11,270 nt of DNA, taken from contig JAGAFT010000082.1 in the NCBI GenBank assembly GCA_017627975.1, positions 1 through 11,270 of the forward strand, given 5' to 3'. Under the pieces are notes generated by a model. The model had not been told where the DNA came from. It ran no database searches and was given only the letters and a program-made list of their open reading frames with translations. Shown here in pieces: positions 1 through 6,248 of this stretch. This DNA comes from Oscillospiraceae bacterium (GTDB lineage: Bacteria > Bacillota_A > Clostridia > Oscillospirales > Oscillospiraceae). The position numbers and the translations under genes are program-made. The stretch's first letter is position 1. Each line of letters starts with the position of its first letter.

Positions 1-407
1 CCGGAGAGCTGGGAAGGCCGATGATTCTCCAGACCTTCCAGCTGCATCAGCTTCAGCATTTCTTTGAGCTTTCGCTCCTTTTCCGCCCGGTTTTTTTCCC
101 GATGCAGGCCGCAGAGGATATTCTGCCGCACCGTCATATTCGGAAACAGGGCATAGTTCTGGAAGAGATAGCCGACCTGCCTCTTCTGCGGCGGGAGATT
201 GATGTGCTTTTCAGAGTCATAGAGCACCGTACCGTCCAGCTCAATGTGGCCGCTGTCCGGCTTTTCGATTCCCGCGATGCACTTGAGCGTAAAACTCTTG
301 CCGCAGCCGGACGCCCCCAGAAGACAGGTGACGCCGTTTTCCGCCTCAAAGCGCACATCCAGGCGAAACGACCCGAGCGCCCTGTGGATGTCGACGATCA
401 GACTCAT
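1..407 (-). CDS. modC: Molybdate ABC transporter ATP-binding protein ModC (partial, 3' end outside window)
   Basis: This is the cytoplasmic ATPase that powers molybdate import. Only the first 135 residues are present. The Walker A loop GASGCGKS is at residues 31-38. The Q-loop glutamine is Q83, in YLFQNYALFPNMTV. The reading frame leaves the window at SQLS, exactly where the ABC signature LSGGQ should begin; Walker B and any C-terminal TOBE (molybdate-sensing) domain are not visible. The ATG (407-405) overlaps the modB stop codon as ATGA, so the two genes are probably translationally coupled. ABC ATPases are alike across substrates. The molybdate assignment rests on the modA and modB genes upstream; tungstate cannot be excluded. 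Confidence 0.93.
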   Translation of the reverse strand, partial: MSLIVDIHRALGSFRLDVRFEAENGVTCLLGASGCGKSFTLKCIAGIEKPDSGHIELDGTVLYDSEKHINLPPQKRQVGYLFQNYALFPNMTVRQNILCGLHREKNRAEKERKLKEMLKLMQLEGLENHRPSQLS

Positions 408-1078
408 GCCTTCACCGCCTTTTTCTGCCTTGCTTCCAGCATGTTCACCGTCAGCAGGACCACCGTGCTGATGGCAAGGTTGATGAGCACCCAGAACATG
501 GCGCCTTTCTCGTCGTTGGTCCGCCAGAGCTGATAGACCGTGGTCGAAATGGTTGCGGTGCGTCCCGGGGTGTAGCCGATCAGCATGCTGGTGGCGCCGT
601 ACTCGCCCAGCGCGCGCGCAAAAGCCAGCACGGTTCCCGCCAGGATCCCCTGTCGGCAGGCGGGCATGCGAATCCGCCAGAAGATATAGGTGTTGCTCAG
701 GCCCAGGGTCTGCCCGGAATAGGCCAGCGTCTGATCAAAGCTCTCAAAGGCGCCTCTCGCCGTCCGGTACATCAGCGGGAAGGCGACGACCGAGGCCGCC
801 AGCACGCCCCCGTACCAGGTCATGACGAACTTGATGCCGAACTTCAGCAGGAAGATGCCGAGGGGGCGCTTCATGCCGAAAATGAGCAGCAGGAAATAAC
901 CGCAGACCGTGGGCGGCAAGACCATCGGCAGCGTGAGGATCACATCCAGCACGCCCTTGACGGCCCGCGGCAGTCTCGCGGCATAGTAGGCAAAGAAGAT
1001 ACCGAGGAAAAATACCAGCACACAGCTGATCGCCGCGATGCGCAGGGAATTCCACAAAGGATACCAGTCAAAACTCAT
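404..1078 (-). CDS. modB: Molybdate ABC transporter permease ModB
   Basis: This is the inner-membrane permease of the molybdate importer, 224 residues, usual for the family. Hydrophobic segments lie near residues 13-33, 45-67, 88-104, 143-165 and 193-215. The stretch TLPMVLPPTVCGYFLLL (49-65) and the cytoplasmic coupling region ending in AFARALGEYGAT (152-162) are typical of ModB/CysT-type permeases. I chose the ATG at 1078 because GGAG lies seven bases upstream and the protein then begins MSFDWYPLWNSL, like relatives. An in-frame ATG at 1096 would add six residues but has a poorly spaced Shine-Dalgarno. The gene sits 60 bp after modA and overlaps modC by 4 bp. Confidence 0.93.
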   Translation of the reverse strand: MSFDWYPLWNSLRIAAISCVLVFFLGIFFAYYAARLPRAVKGVLDVILTLPMVLPPTVCGYFLLLIFGMKRPLGIFLLKFGIKFVMTWYGGVLAASVVAFPLMYRTARGAFESFDQTLAYSGQTLGLSNTYIFWRIRMPACRQGILAGTVLAFARALGEYGATSMLIGYTPGRTATISTTVYQLWRTNDEKGAMFWVLINLAISTVVLLTVNMLEARQKKAVKA

Positions 1079-1138
1079 AGGAATACTCCAGGGCATCGGG
1101 CGGCATACAAGCCTCCCGATGCCTGATTCATTACAGGA

Positions 1139-2023
1139 TTATGCCGCGGGCGTCGCCTCCGGGGAGGCCTCGGGCGCAGGCTCGGTCTCTGCTTCGGCCT
1201 CCTTGGTCATCGCGCTGAAGCCAACCGCTTCAAAGACCTCGGTGGCCTCCGGTCCGGTCAGGTAGTCCAGGAACGCCTGTGCCGCTTCCGGATTGGCGCT
1301 GACGTTCAGGACCGCAGCGGGGTAAATGACCTGGCCGCACATCTCGGCGGTGGCTGCGTCCACACTGTCGAGGCCGGCGGAGAACGCATCGGTGGCGTAG
1401 ACCACGCCGCAGTCAACACTCGCTTCGGAGACCTGTGTGGTAACCTCTTTCACGTTGGTGCCGTAGGTGACGGAACCGGCCTTGGCAAGTTCCTCTTCAT
1501 TCAGGCCGTAGAAGGCCAGGATCTTCTGGGTATACTGTCCCACCGGGACATCGCTGTTGCCCATGGCCAGGAACACATCGCCGGCCGCCAGCAGCTCCGC
1601 CAGCTGGTCGAAGCTCTCGATCCCCTTGGGATTTCCTTCCGGAACGGCAAGGACGACCTTGTTCTCCAGGAGGTTGATCCGGCTGCCCTGCAGGACGAAA
1701 TCGAGGCCGTCGGGATTGGCTTCCTTGTCCTTGGAGGCGTCCAGCTGATTCATCTGTTTCGGCGCGGCGGAGATAAACACGTCGCAGTCCGCCCCTTCCT
1801 GGATCTGCGTCTTCAGGGTGCCGGAAGAGTCAAAGTTATAGACCAGGGTTACATCGGGGTTTTCCGCCTCGTAGAGTTCCTTGATCTGGTTCAGCGTCTC
1901 CGTCATCGATGCCGCGGCAAAGACGATCAGTTCCGTCTTCTCCGCGTCGGCGGCGAAGGCACTCGGTACGGCCAGCGCAAACAGCATCGTCAGCGCCAGC
2001 AGCAGGGAAAGTGCTTTTTTCAT
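1139..2023 (-). CDS. modA: Molybdate-binding protein ModA (exported substrate-binding protein)
   Basis: This protein captures molybdate (possibly tungstate) outside the membrane and passes it to ModBC. It has 294 residues. A signal peptide spans 1-24 (MKK, then a Leu/Ala-rich core, cleavage expected after SAFA). The mature part opens with ELIVFAAASMTETLNQ, the classical ModA start, whose serine S39 is a likely oxyanion ligand. Further probable binding elements are FDSSGTL (64-70) and CGVVYATDA (205-213). There is no lipobox cysteine, odd for a Gram-positive-type cell. The C-terminus ends in a Glu/Ala/Pro-rich tail (about 274-294) beyond the normal fold. The start at 2023 has AAGGAG seven bases upstream; an in-frame ATG at 2044 is less likely. 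Confidence 0.94.
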   Translation of the reverse strand: MKKALSLLLALTMLFALAVPSAFAADAEKTELIVFAAASMTETLNQIKELYEAENPDVTLVYNFDSSGTLKTQIQEGADCDVFISAAPKQMNQLDASKDKEANPDGLDFVLQGSRINLLENKVVLAVPEGNPKGIESFDQLAELLAAGDVFLAMGNSDVPVGQYTQKILAFYGLNEEELAKAGSVTYGTNVKEVTTQVSEASVDCGVVYATDAFSAGLDSVDAATAEMCGQVIYPAAVLNVSANPEAAQAFLDYLTGPEATEVFEAVGFSAMTKEAEAETEPAPEASPEATPAA

Positions 2024-2070
2024 TTTGTTTCTCCTTCTTCCCATGTTTCAGGGACTTTAAATTTATATAA

Positions 2071-2118
2071 ACGGATATTTCACCGTTCATATACGCGGGG
2101 CTTGTCCAGCACACCGCC
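2071..2118. repeat. 48-bp direct repeat, copy 1
   Basis: This 48-bp segment recurs at 2148-2195 with three mismatches (positions 5, 19 and 25 of the unit), a period of 77 bp. Both copies carry TTCACCGTTC and end in CTTGTCCAGCACACCGCC. It lies between the MoeA-like gene and modA, inside their presumed transcript. Function unknown. Confidence 0.9.
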
Positions 2119-2130
2119 GGCGGCGGTGTG
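2110..2130. repeat. Perfect 9-bp inverted repeat (hairpin) joining repeat copy 1 to a shortened inverted copy
   Basis: CACACCGCC (2110-2118) and GGCGGTGTG (2122-2130) pair perfectly around a 3-nt loop. CACACCGCC also ends repeat copy 2 (2187-2195), so the single GGCGGTGTG can pair with either copy. No T-run follows on either strand, so I do not call it a terminator. Confidence 0.75.
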
Positions 2131-2147
2131 TGACAGGGTGAATTTTT

Positions 2148-2195
2148 ACGGGTATTTCACCGTTCCTATATGCGGGGCTTGTCCAGCACACCGCC
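2148..2195. repeat. 48-bp direct repeat, copy 2
   Basis: This is the second copy of the 48-bp unit (45 of 48 positions identical to copy 1). It ends five bases before the MoeA-like gene's stop codon at 2201-2203. The spacer 2119-2147 resembles the reverse complement of the unit with its middle removed: GGCGGTGTG, then GGTGAA. Confidence 0.9.
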
Positions 2196-2200
2196 TATTC

Positions 2201-3226
2201 TCATACTCCCTTTCCGAAGCCGCAGTTCGGGAAGTGGCAGACCTTGCAGTTGAGGCAAAGGCCGCCGTGGCCCAGGCCTGCAAGATGTTCCTTCGTAACC
2301 GGCGTATCGGTGACCAGATACGGCAGCACCAGGTCAAAAATCGTCCGCTTGGCATACATGACGCAGCCGGGTAGGCCGCAGACCGGGCGGCCGTCGTCCG
2401 TGTAGGCCAGCAGGAACATGGCACCCGGCAGCACCGGTGCGCCGTAGGAGACGATGTTCGCGCCCGTGTTTTTAATGGCAAGCGGGGTCTTGTCGTCCGG
2501 GTCCACGCTCATGCCGCCGGTGCAGACCACCATTTCGCAGCCTTTCTCCAGCATTCCCTGAATCGCGGCCGTGATCTTCTCGTGGTCGTCGTTCAGCACC
2601 ACATGCTCCTGCATCTCGCAGCCGAACTCCGCCATCTTCGCCTGGATGACCGGCGTGAAGGTGTCTTCGATGCGTCCGTAGAAGACTTCGTTTCCGGTGG
2701 TGACCAGGCCGTACTTCTTCGGCTTCACCGGGAGGAGCTGCATGATGGGCTCTCTGCCCGCCGCCTGCTTCGCCGCTTCCATGCGCTCCTTCTTGATCAC
2801 CAGGGGGATCACCCGGGTGCCGCAGAGCTTGTCGCCTTTTTTCACCATGAAGCCGGACGCCCGCGTCGCAATCATCATGTCCCCCAGGGCGTTCACCGCC
2901 CGCAGGCGCTCGAGGTCGACGAGGAACAGGCCATCCGTATCGGCGATCAGTTCGATCTTGCCTTCCTTCGGTTCCGTGGCCGTCATGTTCGCGTTCATGC
3001 AGATATCCCGCAGGATATAGGCCGCGTCGTTTTCGTGGAGCATGGTTTCGTCATTTTCCCAGATATAGACCGTGTCCTTGCCCACACTCAGCAGTACCGG
3101 CACATCCTCCGCCCGAATCACATGGCCCTTGCGGAACACCGCGTCCTTCGTCACACCGCGGATGATCTGGGTGATATCATGGCACAGGACCTGTCCGACC
3201 GCGTCCTCAGTCTTCATCAGCTTCAT
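2201..3226 (-). CDS. MoeA-like molybdopterin-binding protein with C-terminal four-cysteine motif
   Basis: This 341-residue protein belongs to the molybdopterin-binding (MoCF/MoeA-like) superfamily and probably acts in the cytoplasm in molybdenum cofactor handling. The N-terminal part (MKTEDAVGQVLCHDIT onward) resembles MoeA domain 1. The MoCF-type fold runs from about 170 to 305 and includes KYGLVTTGNEV (171-181), CTGGMSVDPDDKT (235-247) and CGLPGC (283-288). The protein ends in a cysteine cluster, C324, C327, C330 and C335, as CLNCKVCHFPNCGFGK, which could bind a metal or Fe-S cluster. I chose the ATG at 3226 because GGGAGG precedes it; an upstream in-frame ATG at 3277 lies inside the leader dyad. 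It leads the modABC operon. It is not canonical MoeA, so I give no symbol. Confidence 0.88.
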   Translation of the reverse strand: MKLMKTEDAVGQVLCHDITQIIRGVTKDAVFRKGHVIRAEDVPVLLSVGKDTVYIWENDETMLHENDAAYILRDICMNANMTATEPKEGKIELIADTDGLFLVDLERLRAVNALGDMMIATRASGFMVKKGDKLCGTRVIPLVIKKERMEAAKQAAGREPIMQLLPVKPKKYGLVTTGNEVFYGRIEDTFTPVIQAKMAEFGCEMQEHVVLNDDHEKITAAIQGMLEKGCEMVVCTGGMSVDPDDKTPLAIKNTGANIVSYGAPVLPGAMFLLAYTDDGRPVCGLPGCVMYAKRTIFDLVLPYLVTDTPVTKEHLAGLGHGGLCLNCKVCHFPNCGFGKGV

Positions 3227-3251
3227 TGGGGCAATCCTCCCGTGTTGTTTT

Positions 3252-3287
3252 GGAAAGCGAATTGCAATAAAAAGCAAATCGCTTTCC
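3252..3287. promoter_or_regulatory. 36-bp inverted repeat in the leader of the molybdate operon: putative operator or leader hairpin
   Basis: Two 14-base arms (3252-3265 and 3274-3287) match as inverted copies at 13 of 14 positions, separated by an A-rich 8-base spacer. The outer nine bases, GGAAAGCGA and TCGCTTTCC, pair perfectly. The dyad lies about 10 bp downstream of a TATAAT box and 10 bp upstream of the Shine-Dalgarno (minus-strand sense). That position suits a repressor operator or an mRNA hairpin. Control by a molybdate- or tungstate-sensing regulator is inference from the genes it precedes. Confidence 0.65.
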
Positions 3288-3297
3288 TGCGTTTGAC

Positions 3298-3303
3298 ATT
3301 ATA
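3298..3303 (-). promoter_or_regulatory. Putative -10 box of the molybdate operon
   Basis: The minus strand reads TATAAT here, about 72 bp upstream of the MoeA-like start codon. No good -35 hexamer is found 16-18 bp upstream (TGTTTT at 17), which may mean weak or activated transcription. The overlapping dyad downstream strengthens the call. Confidence 0.5.
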
Positions 3304-3335
3304 ATGAAAAAAGTGATAAAAAAACAGATCTTGAC

Positions 3336-3390
3336 AAAAAAATCGGCAAAATGCACAAGAAACTACAAATTTCTTATGCATTTTGCCGAT
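3336..3390 (-). terminator. Rho-independent terminator of the mscS gene
   Basis: A very long hairpin has arms of 14 perfect pairs (3342-3355 with 3377-3390), one mismatch, six more pairs (3357-3362 with 3370-3375) and a 7-nt loop. On the minus strand it is followed by an uninterrupted U-tract (A-run 3336-3342 on the plus strand). It lies 70 bp after the mscS stop and insulates the molybdate operon. The stem is longer and more AT-rich than is typical. Confidence 0.85.
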
Positions 3391-3401
3391 GTATGATTCT
3401 A

Positions 3402-3447
3402 GCTGTGCCGGCACAGCGGCTTCCCGTGTCGGAAAACGCCGAAGCCG
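3402..3447. repeat. 16-bp perfect palindrome and adjoining 7-bp stem-loop 3' of mscS
   Basis: GCTGTGCC-GGCACAGC (3402-3417) is a perfect palindrome. It abuts a stem of CGGCTTC (3417-3423) and GAAGCCG (3441-3447) with a 17-nt loop. Both lie between the mscS stop and its terminator hairpin. Neither has a T-run. Function unknown. Confidence 0.5.
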
Positions 3448-3459
3448 GGCGGATCCGCT

Positions 3460-4245
3460 TTACTTTTCGCTGATCACGCGCATCGCGGGAGCCTGGACAC
3501 CGTTTTCCCCGAGTTTTTCCGTAATGGCCTGGGTCAGGTCAAAGTAGACATCCCAGTAGTCCTCCGTCTTGCACCATGCGCGGGCCGTAAACTGCATGGC
3601 CTCGTTCGTGCCGCCGGAGAGCCGCGCAAAAGGAGCCGGATCCTTGAGCACCTTTTCGTTCTGCTCCATCACCTCCAGCATGAGGCTCTGGATCTTCTTC
3701 GGGTCCTCGCTCTTGGCCGATGCAAAGCTGAGATCGACGCGGCGGGTTGCCTCTGCGGAATAGTCCACGATGTTGGCATTCATCAGTGCGCCGTTCGGGA
3801 CATTGATTCTGCAGTTATCCACGGTGTTCAGAACCGTATAGAAGAGCGTGATTTCCTTTACCGTGCCGGTAACGCCGGAGGCCTCCACAAAATCACCCAC
3901 CTTGAACGGACGGAAGATCACGAGCATGATGCCGCCGGCGAGGTTTGAGAGCGAGCCCTGAAGCGAGAGGGCAATCGCGGCGCCTGCCGTGCCGAGGACC
4001 GTGATCACCGACGCCATCGGGACACCCAGAATCGCGACAATGGAGACGACAAGGATGATATAGAGGAGCCACTTTAAAGCGCTGAGGACAAAGGTACGCG
4101 TGTTCGGCTCGATCTTATCCAGGACCTTGATCTTTCCGACCAGCTGCATGATTTTGCCCACAATGAACTTTCCGATGAACCAGACAACAATCGCCAGCAA
4201 TACTTTTCCGACTACCGTCGTGCAGAGATTGGTAAGTGCTTCCAT
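3460..4245 (-). CDS. mscS: Small mechanosensitive channel, MscS family
   Basis: This 261-residue membrane protein should be a pressure-relief channel that opens under membrane tension during osmotic downshock. Three membrane helices are visible: about 11-36, 55-76 and 79-110. The last is the glycine/alanine-rich pore helix (GTAGAAIALSLQGSLSNLAGG, 85-105). It runs into the conserved beta-domain motif FRPFKVGDFVE (111-121) and then INVPNGALMNANIVDYS (147-163). The length matches the minimal MscS architecture (E. coli MscS has 286). The ATG is preceded by AAGGGGG seven bases upstream. It has its own promoter and terminator, so it is probably monocistronic. The symbol denotes the family; orthology to a particular characterised channel is not shown. 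Confidence 0.95.
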   Translation of the reverse strand: MEALTNLCTTVVGKVLLAIVVWFIGKFIVGKIMQLVGKIKVLDKIEPNTRTFVLSALKWLLYIILVVSIVAILGVPMASVITVLGTAGAAIALSLQGSLSNLAGGIMLVIFRPFKVGDFVEASGVTGTVKEITLFYTVLNTVDNCRINVPNGALMNANIVDYSAEATRRVDLSFASAKSEDPKKIQSLMLEVMEQNEKVLKDPAPFARLSGGTNEAMQFTARAWCKTEDYWDVYFDLTQAITEKLGENGVQAPAMRVISEK

Positions 4246-4274
4246 AAAAATACCCCCTTATCTGATATATGATT

Positions 4275-4303
4275 ATTATAAGCGATTTCTTAACGGCTGT
4301 CTA
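4275..4303 (-). promoter_or_regulatory. Sigma-A-type promoter of mscS
   Basis: On the minus strand TAGACA (4298-4303) and a perfect TATAAT (4275-4280) are separated by 17 bp. The expected transcript start lies about 20-25 bp before the mscS Shine-Dalgarno. Confidence 0.8.
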
Positions 4304-4348
4304 TCCTTTCATGACGCTTTTTTGCCGGTAATCGACATCGCTTTTCTG

Positions 4349-5857
4349 TCAGGCTTCTTCAAAGGCCGCCGGGCCCGCTCCGCAGATCGGACAGGTGTAG
4401 TCTTCGGGGACCTCATCCCCCTCATAGACGTAGCCGCAGATCTTGCAGACCCATTTCTTCGTCTCCGTGTTCTCGGGCGCCGGGGCGGTCTCTCCGCCGT
4501 TCTGTACCGAAGCCGTTACCGCATCGGCCAGCGCTTTCAACGCGTCGGCATCGCCGCCGTCGGGGCTGGACATGATGGTGACGGTCTCCCCGACCACACT
4601 GCAGCCCTGCAGCCGGTCGATGATCTCCTTCATCAGCTTGCCGGAGGCCGGGGACCAGCTGCCGTTTTCCACAAGGGCAAAGCAGCGGTTCTGCAGATTG
4701 TGCGCCTCCAGGTCCAGCAGGAAGTTCTTCATCGGGGTGAAGATGCCCATGTTGTAGGTGATGGACGCAAGGACGATGTGACTGCAGCGGAAGGCCTCGC
4801 CGATCAGCTCGCTGACGTGGGTCTTCGATACGTCATAGACCGCCACATCGGCGACTCCGTTCTGGGAGATCTGCGCCGCCAGAGAGTTGGCCGCGCTCTC
4901 TGTTCCGCCGTAAACCGAGCCGTAGACCACCATGACCGCTTTTTCTTCCGGGGTGTAGCTGCTCCACAGGCTGTACTTTTCAATGATCCAGCCCAGGTTC
5001 TCTCTCCAGACCGGGCCATGTGTGGGACACAGGATCTTGATATCCACCGTACCGGCCTTGGTCAGAACATCCTGCACCTGCTTGCCGTACTTGCCGACGA
5101 TGTTGCAGTAATAGCGGCGGGCATCCGGCAGCCAGTCCTTCTCGAAGTCCACCTCATCGGCAAAGAGATTGCCGTTGAGCGCACCGAAGCTGCCGAACGC
5201 ATCCGCAGAAAACAGCGCTCCGGAAACCGTGTCATAGGTCATCATGACCTCCGGCCAGTGGACCATCGGCGCCGTGACAAAGGCCAGCGTATGCTTGCCG
5301 ACGTTCAGGGTGTCGCCCTCGCCCACCAGGATGCTGCGGTCCGAGATGTCGCAGGCGAAGAACTGGTTCAGGATCAGGGAGGCCGTCAGGGTGCAGACCA
5401 CCTTGGCATTGGGATAGCGTACCAGCACCTCGGAGATGGCCGAGCTGTGGTCCGGCTCCATGTGGTTCACGATGAGATAGTCCAGGTCTCGCCCGTCCAG
5501 CACCGCGGTCAGATTCTCAAAAAACTGGCCCGTTACCGAGCGGTCCACCGTATCAACCAGAACCGTCTTCTCATCCAGAATCACATAGGAGTTGTATGCC
5601 ACGCCGCGGGGAATGGGATACACGTTCTCGAACAGCTGGATGCGCCGGTCGCTCACGCCGATGTAAACAATGTCGTCCGTCACCATGCGGCAGCTTCCGA
5701 TCCCGGCGAATTTCTTCTTTCCTTCAAAGGGAAGACCGGTCTCTTTCTCTTCCTCGGCAAAGGCCGTCACGCCGCCCAGCGTGCCGGCGGCCACAAGGCC
5801 GGCCGCACCTGCAGCCGCTGCTTTCAGGAAGTCTCTTCTTGCGATTTCTTTGCTCAC
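4349..5857 (-). CDS. Flavo-diiron protein with C-terminal rubredoxin domain and N-terminal Tat signal peptide
   Basis: This 502-residue enzyme should reduce O2 to water and/or NO to N2O. Residues 1-34 form a twin-arginine signal (ARRDFLKAA, Ala/Gly-rich core, TAFA cleavage site). The beta-lactamase-like domain (about 48-300) has every canonical di-iron ligand: H132, E134, D136, H137, H200, D219, H280. A flavodoxin domain (about 306-450) contains the FMN loop YGSVYGGTES. A Pro/Glu-rich linker leads to a short rubredoxin-like domain with C471, C474, C489, C492. The core rubredoxin is only about 36 residues, shorter than the usual 50 or so, and recalls the rubrerythrin tail. Translation starts at GTG with AGGAG seven bases upstream. 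A Tat signal is unexpected because characterised members are cytoplasmic. It lies 79 bp downstream of the ybjQ-like gene. Confidence 0.95.
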   Translation of the reverse strand: MSKEIARRDFLKAAAAGAAGLVAAGTLGGVTAFAEEEKETGLPFEGKKKFAGIGSCRMVTDDIVYIGVSDRRIQLFENVYPIPRGVAYNSYVILDEKTVLVDTVDRSVTGQFFENLTAVLDGRDLDYLIVNHMEPDHSSAISEVLVRYPNAKVVCTLTASLILNQFFACDISDRSILVGEGDTLNVGKHTLAFVTAPMVHWPEVMMTYDTVSGALFSADAFGSFGALNGNLFADEVDFEKDWLPDARRYYCNIVGKYGKQVQDVLTKAGTVDIKILCPTHGPVWRENLGWIIEKYSLWSSYTPEEKAVMVVYGSVYGGTESAANSLAAQISQNGVADVAVYDVSKTHVSELIGEAFRCSHIVLASITYNMGIFTPMKNFLLDLEAHNLQNRCFALVENGSWSPASGKLMKEIIDRLQGCSVVGETVTIMSSPDGGDADALKALADAVTASVQNGGETAPAPENTETKKWVCKICGYVYEGDEVPEDYTCPICGAGPAAFEEA

Positions 5858-5936
5858 TTGTTTGCTCCTCTCGTGTTTATTTTTGCTTTTTTACCTGTCT
5901 CAAAAGATAGTTGATTGCCAAAAGGCGCAAAACCGA

Positions 5937-6248
5937 TTACTTGAATTTAACTGCTGTTCCGTAGGCCAGAACTTCCGCGGCACTCTGCATGACGGATGCG
6001 GAGCCGTATCTCACGCACACGACCGCGTCTGCGCCCATCGCTTCCGCTTCCTCCACCATTCGCTTGGTTGCGAGGGCTCTGGCCGTATTCATCATTTCGT
6101 TGTACTTAGTCAGTTCGCCGCCCACCAGTGTTTTCAGTCCGGCCCCGATGTCTCTGACCGCGTTCACAGTCTGAATCGTGCTGCCTTTGACCATGCCCAG
6201 CGTCTCCTGTTCCCGTCCGCTGACTGTTTCAGTAGTTACCAAGATCAT
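5937..6248 (-). CDS. YbjQ/UPF0145 family protein (heavy-metal-binding-like domain)
   Basis: This 103-residue cytoplasmic protein matches the UPF0145/YbjQ (DUF74) family, a small pentamer-forming fold sometimes annotated as heavy-metal-binding; its real function is not established. Recognisable elements are the start MILVTTETVSGRE, the central GMVKGSTIQ (18-26) and the segment EEAEAMGADAVVCVRYG (66-82). I chose the ATG at 6248 because relatives begin MI(I/L)xTTE and AAGGAG lies about 11 bases upstream. An in-frame GTG at 6257 would add three residues but is only two bases from that Shine-Dalgarno. Its start lies inside the 3' end of the upstream membrane-protein gene (20-bp overlap), which suggests translational coupling. 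Confidence 0.88.
   Translation of the reverse strand: MILVTTETVSGREQETLGMVKGSTIQTVNAVRDIGAGLKTLVGGELTKYNEMMNTARALATKRMVEEAEAMGADAVVCVRYGSASVMQSAAEVLAYGTAVKFK

Noticed and set aside
2071..2195. CRISPR array from the 48-bp repeats
   Set aside because: There are only two copies, the spacer is a partial inverted copy of the repeat, and no cas gene is present.
2024..2200. Molybdenum-cofactor (Moco) or tungsten-cofactor riboswitch upstream of modA
   Set aside because: The position is attractive, but I could not match the known Moco RNA consensus and the segment is dominated by the repeat structure. An Infernal search with the Rfam Moco model would decide.
2582..3304. A 240-codon plus-strand frame opposite the MoeA-like gene
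   Set aside because: It is antisense to a gene with clear family motifs, with a His/Arg/Asp-rich composition and no domain.
4280..4288. AAGCGATTT in the mscS promoter spacer, also found in the 36-bp dyad arm
   Set aside because: A single 9-base half-site is too short to argue for co-regulation; it could be chance.
4100..5914. A 604-codon plus-strand open frame opposite the flavo-diiron gene and the start of mscS
   Set aside because: Its translation is Arg/His/Ala-rich with no recognisable domain. It lies antisense to two well-supported genes, and a GC-rich opposite strand readily gives long spurious frames.
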